DNA of 64,000 bases from Martinezella miluonensis (GTDB lineage: Bacteria; Pseudomonadota; Alphaproteobacteria; Rhizobiales; Rhizobiaceae): NCBI RefSeq assembly GCF_900094545.1, contig NZ_FMAH01000011.1, positions 62,001 through 126,000 on the forward strand. Direction: 5' to 3'. The notes under the pieces are model-generated. The model did not search any database, had not been told where the DNA came from, and saw only the letters and a program-made list of their open reading frames with translations. Of the stretch, positions 63,875 to 64,000 are shown one piece after another (within the stretch, counting starts at the first letter, position 1; every line of letters starts with the position of its first letter). The position numbers and the translations under genes were made by a program.

Positions 63875-64000
63875 ATGGACAAGTATACCAAGACCGTATT
63901 GACCGTCATTGCCGTCGCGCTCGTGCTGATCGCAACGCAGAATACAATCACGCCAGCGAAAGCTCGCGGCGATTGCGGCGGAGAGTCCTATAATCCCTGC
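63875..64000 (+). CDS. Small exported protein of unknown function (3' end outside window)
   Basis: The first 42 residues are visible, starting at ATG 63875 behind GGGGG. Residues ~8-24 (VLTVIAVALVLIATQNT) are a hydrophobic signal/anchor, followed by a Cys-containing start of the mature part (ARGDCGGESYNPC). I take it to be a conserved rhizobial hypothetical protein, but the rest is needed. The frame is open to the window edge. Confidence 0.7.
   Translation, partial: MDKYTKTVLTVIAVALVLIATQNTITPAKARGDCGGESYNPC

Noticed and set aside
1..64000. CRISPR arrays, tRNA or rRNA genes, insertion sequences, phage attachment sites, replication origin
   Set aside because: No spaced direct-repeat series, recognisable tRNA arms, transposase or integrase frames, or repABC/oriC features were seen by eye.

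Overview
The window looks like a chromosomal or chromid segment of a Rhizobium-type alphaproteobacterium (Rhizobiaceae). The evidence is GC-rich codon use, a nadQ-nadABC locus, an ExsH-like glycanase next to a PrsD/PrsE-like type I exporter, a sugar-acid dehydratase whose cysteine spacing matches the Rhizobium leguminosarum L-arabinonate dehydratase, an alphaproteobacterial-type LexA box, and palindromic intergenic repeats of a kind I associate with rhizobia. The assignment rests on recognised families and motifs; no database search was run. No rRNA, tRNA, CRISPR array, insertion sequence or prophage was recognised.

Layout. 1-2751 is the 3' part of putA. 2849-5122 is a YdeP-type molybdopterin oxidoreductase. 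5266-18207 is the most coherent block: a predicted peptidoglycan-fragment import and recycling locus. It runs leftward as murA-like gene, BadF-type sugar kinase, murQ, peptide-type ABC importer (binding protein, two permeases, double ATPase), serine beta-lactamase-fold hydrolase, anmK and a lytic transglycosylase. A divergent RpiR/MurR-type regulator lies at its right end. Two matching palindromes (GGAAT-N5-ATTCC), one before murQ and one between murA and the regulator, are probable operators. 18324-19882 carries an SDR without its catalytic residues and a VapBC-type toxin-antitoxin pair. 19921-24342 is nadQ-nadA-nadB-nadC with two operator-like palindromes in front of nadA.

24376-27775 is a GntR regulator divergent from a sugar-acid dehydratase and an RraA-fold putative aldolase. 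27830-34748 holds small functions: a DUF922 protease-like protein, RecX, two aldo/keto reductases, a LysR regulator, 1-Cys peroxiredoxin, an RBBP9-like hydrolase and an FMN reductase. 35155-40927 has an orphan betaine/choline-type binding protein, a secreted GH16 glycanase with RTX repeats, and its likely HlyD/ABC type I exporter. 41207-44144 encodes a siderophore-interacting protein and HtpG, the latter with an RpoH-like promoter.

44145-45233 is largely non-coding. It contains a candidate small RNA with promoter, 5' hairpin and intrinsic terminator, and a small gene behind a perfect GAAC-N7-GAAC LexA box. 45317-56478 has two alpha/beta hydrolases with shared palindromes, a formamidase/acetamidase, a CPA2 antiporter carrying a cyclic-nucleotide-binding-like domain, a polyol dehydrogenase, two DHA2-type drug exporters and a FadR-type regulator. 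56880-61449 groups a ROK regulator, an M81 (MlrC-like) metallopeptidase and a gamma-glutamyltransferase. The right end has a glutathione peroxidase, a methyltransferase, a C-terminal remnant of a sugar ABC ATPase, and the start of a small exported protein.
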